Source of the DNA: Hyphomicrobiales bacterium | Lineage (GTDB): Bacteria > Pseudomonadota > Alphaproteobacteria > Rhizobiales > Rhizobiaceae | DNA length: 64,000 nucleotides | Direction: 5' to 3' | Assembly: GCA_900472625.1 (NCBI GenBank) | Contig: UCIT01000041.1 | Location: 6,654-70,653, forward strand | Position numbers and translations under genes: made by a program | Notes under the pieces: model-generated | What the model was told of the DNA's origin: nothing | Database searches by the model: none | Seen by the model: only the letters and a program-made list of their open reading frames with translations | Shown: piece after piece, positions 63,612-64,000 of the stretch | How the letters are laid out: the number at the start of each line of letters is the position of its first letter | Position numbering within the stretch: the stretch's first letter is position 1

Positions 63612-63636
63612 GGAACCTAGTCGTCGAACCATCGTT
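63612..63636 (+). promoter_or_regulatory. EcfG/RpoE2-type promoter
   Basis: GGAAC-N16-CGTT on the plus strand, 46 bases before the Mfd-like start. The rest of 63374-63611 has nothing recognised. Confidence 0.65.
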
Positions 63637-63682
63637 GATCAGCGCTATTCCGCCGCTCGCCGCAATAACACGGTACATTTGA

Positions 63683-64000
63683 ATGCCAGCAAGTTCCAAA
63701 CGCCACCATAGCTTTGCAAATCCATCGTTCATTGCCAGTGAGCTCGCGCGCCGTGTCGGGGCCGCCAGTGGCGAAGACATCGTTTTCATTGCACGGTCGG
63801 ATGGACGTGCAAGGCGTATCTTGGACGCTTGCAGCGCCATCTCATTGGGGAGCAGAATTGTTTATCTGCCCGCGTGGGACTGCCTCCCATATGACCGCGT
63901 GCCGCCATCACGCGCTTCAATGGGAATGCGAATGGACGCCCTGCGTGAATGGGTGACAACCCCGCAGGGTGGAAGGCTTTGTGTGACATCCCTTGAGGCC
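63683..64000 (+). CDS. Mfd-like (transcription-repair coupling factor paralogue), 3' end outside window
   Basis: 106 codons open to the window end. ELARRVGAASGEDIVFIARS, then LPAWDCLPYDRVPPSRASMG and RLCVTSLEA match the N-terminal UvrB-like domain of Mfd-family proteins. The ATG at 63683 follows directly on an in-frame TGA, so the start is fixed, though no strong ribosome site is seen. Whether the helicase part is present cannot be seen. A secondary-replicon Mfd paralogue under a stress promoter would be unusual. Confidence 0.75.
   Translation, partial: MPASSKRHHSFANPSFIASELARRVGAASGEDIVFIARSDGRARRILDACSAISLGSRIVYLPAWDCLPYDRVPPSRASMGMRMDALREWVTTPQGGRLCVTSLEA

Overview
The window looks like an accessory or secondary-replicon segment from a Rhizobiaceae member (Rhizobium/Agrobacterium type). 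The signs are an Agp2-like bacteriophytochrome, BA14K, DUF982 and DUF2934 proteins, two binding-protein sugar ABC systems, an imuA-imuB-dnaE2 cassette with a GAAC-N7-GAAC LexA box, and promoters of the alphaproteobacterial EcfG/RpoE2 type. The genus cannot be fixed by reading. No rRNA, CRISPR array, integrase or transposase was seen.

Layout. 1-6.0 kb: 3' part of an alpha-L-rhamnosidase gene followed by a binding protein, two permeases and an ATPase, so a rhamnoside uptake and cleavage operon. 6.2-13.5 kb: a second sugar system. A LacI regulator and a Gfo/Idh/MocA dehydrogenase diverge from a binding protein, two permeases, an ATPase and a ThuA-like protein, and two related operator-like sites lie in the divergent region. 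13.5-18.2 kb: a flavin monooxygenase and a BA14K protein among gene relics (RpiR fragment, phosphoesterase joined to hydantoinase, frameshifted methyltransferase). 18.5-21.1 kb: a phytochrome/HWE kinase/receiver hybrid. 22.5-28.0 kb: the ImuA-ImuB-DnaE2 mutagenesis cassette. 28.0-33.2 kb: cupin and Ohr-like genes followed by a decayed glyoxalase/epoxide hydrolase/regulator cluster.

33.2-64 kb is dominated by small stress-type genes: an ExoIII-like protein without key catalytic residues, GlsB/YeaQ, a PPOX-family protein, DUF2934, DUF982, a LigD-type ligase, UDP-galactopyranose mutase, an ActR-like regulator, DUF883-like, YidB-like, two DUF892 proteins, two related membrane proteins, DUF72, DUF2156, a flavin monooxygenase, an HWE kinase with a receiver, an adenylate cyclase, KatE, and the start of an Mfd-like protein. 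Across this half, and also upstream of an XRE gene and of imuA, I read 16 exact GGAAC-N17-GTT motifs plus one GGAAC-N17-CGTT, each upstream of a gene and pointing at it. This is the spacing expected for the general-stress sigma factor EcfG/RpoE2. The most economical reading is that the right half is a general-stress-response gene cluster whose members are mostly transcribed separately from the same promoter type. At imuA the EcfG-type -35 element lies inside the LexA box, which would join SOS and general-stress control.

The window also holds an unusual number of broken genes (about fourteen), damaged by nonsense changes, single-base deletions, start-codon loss and truncation. The mixture argues for real decay rather than sequencing error alone.
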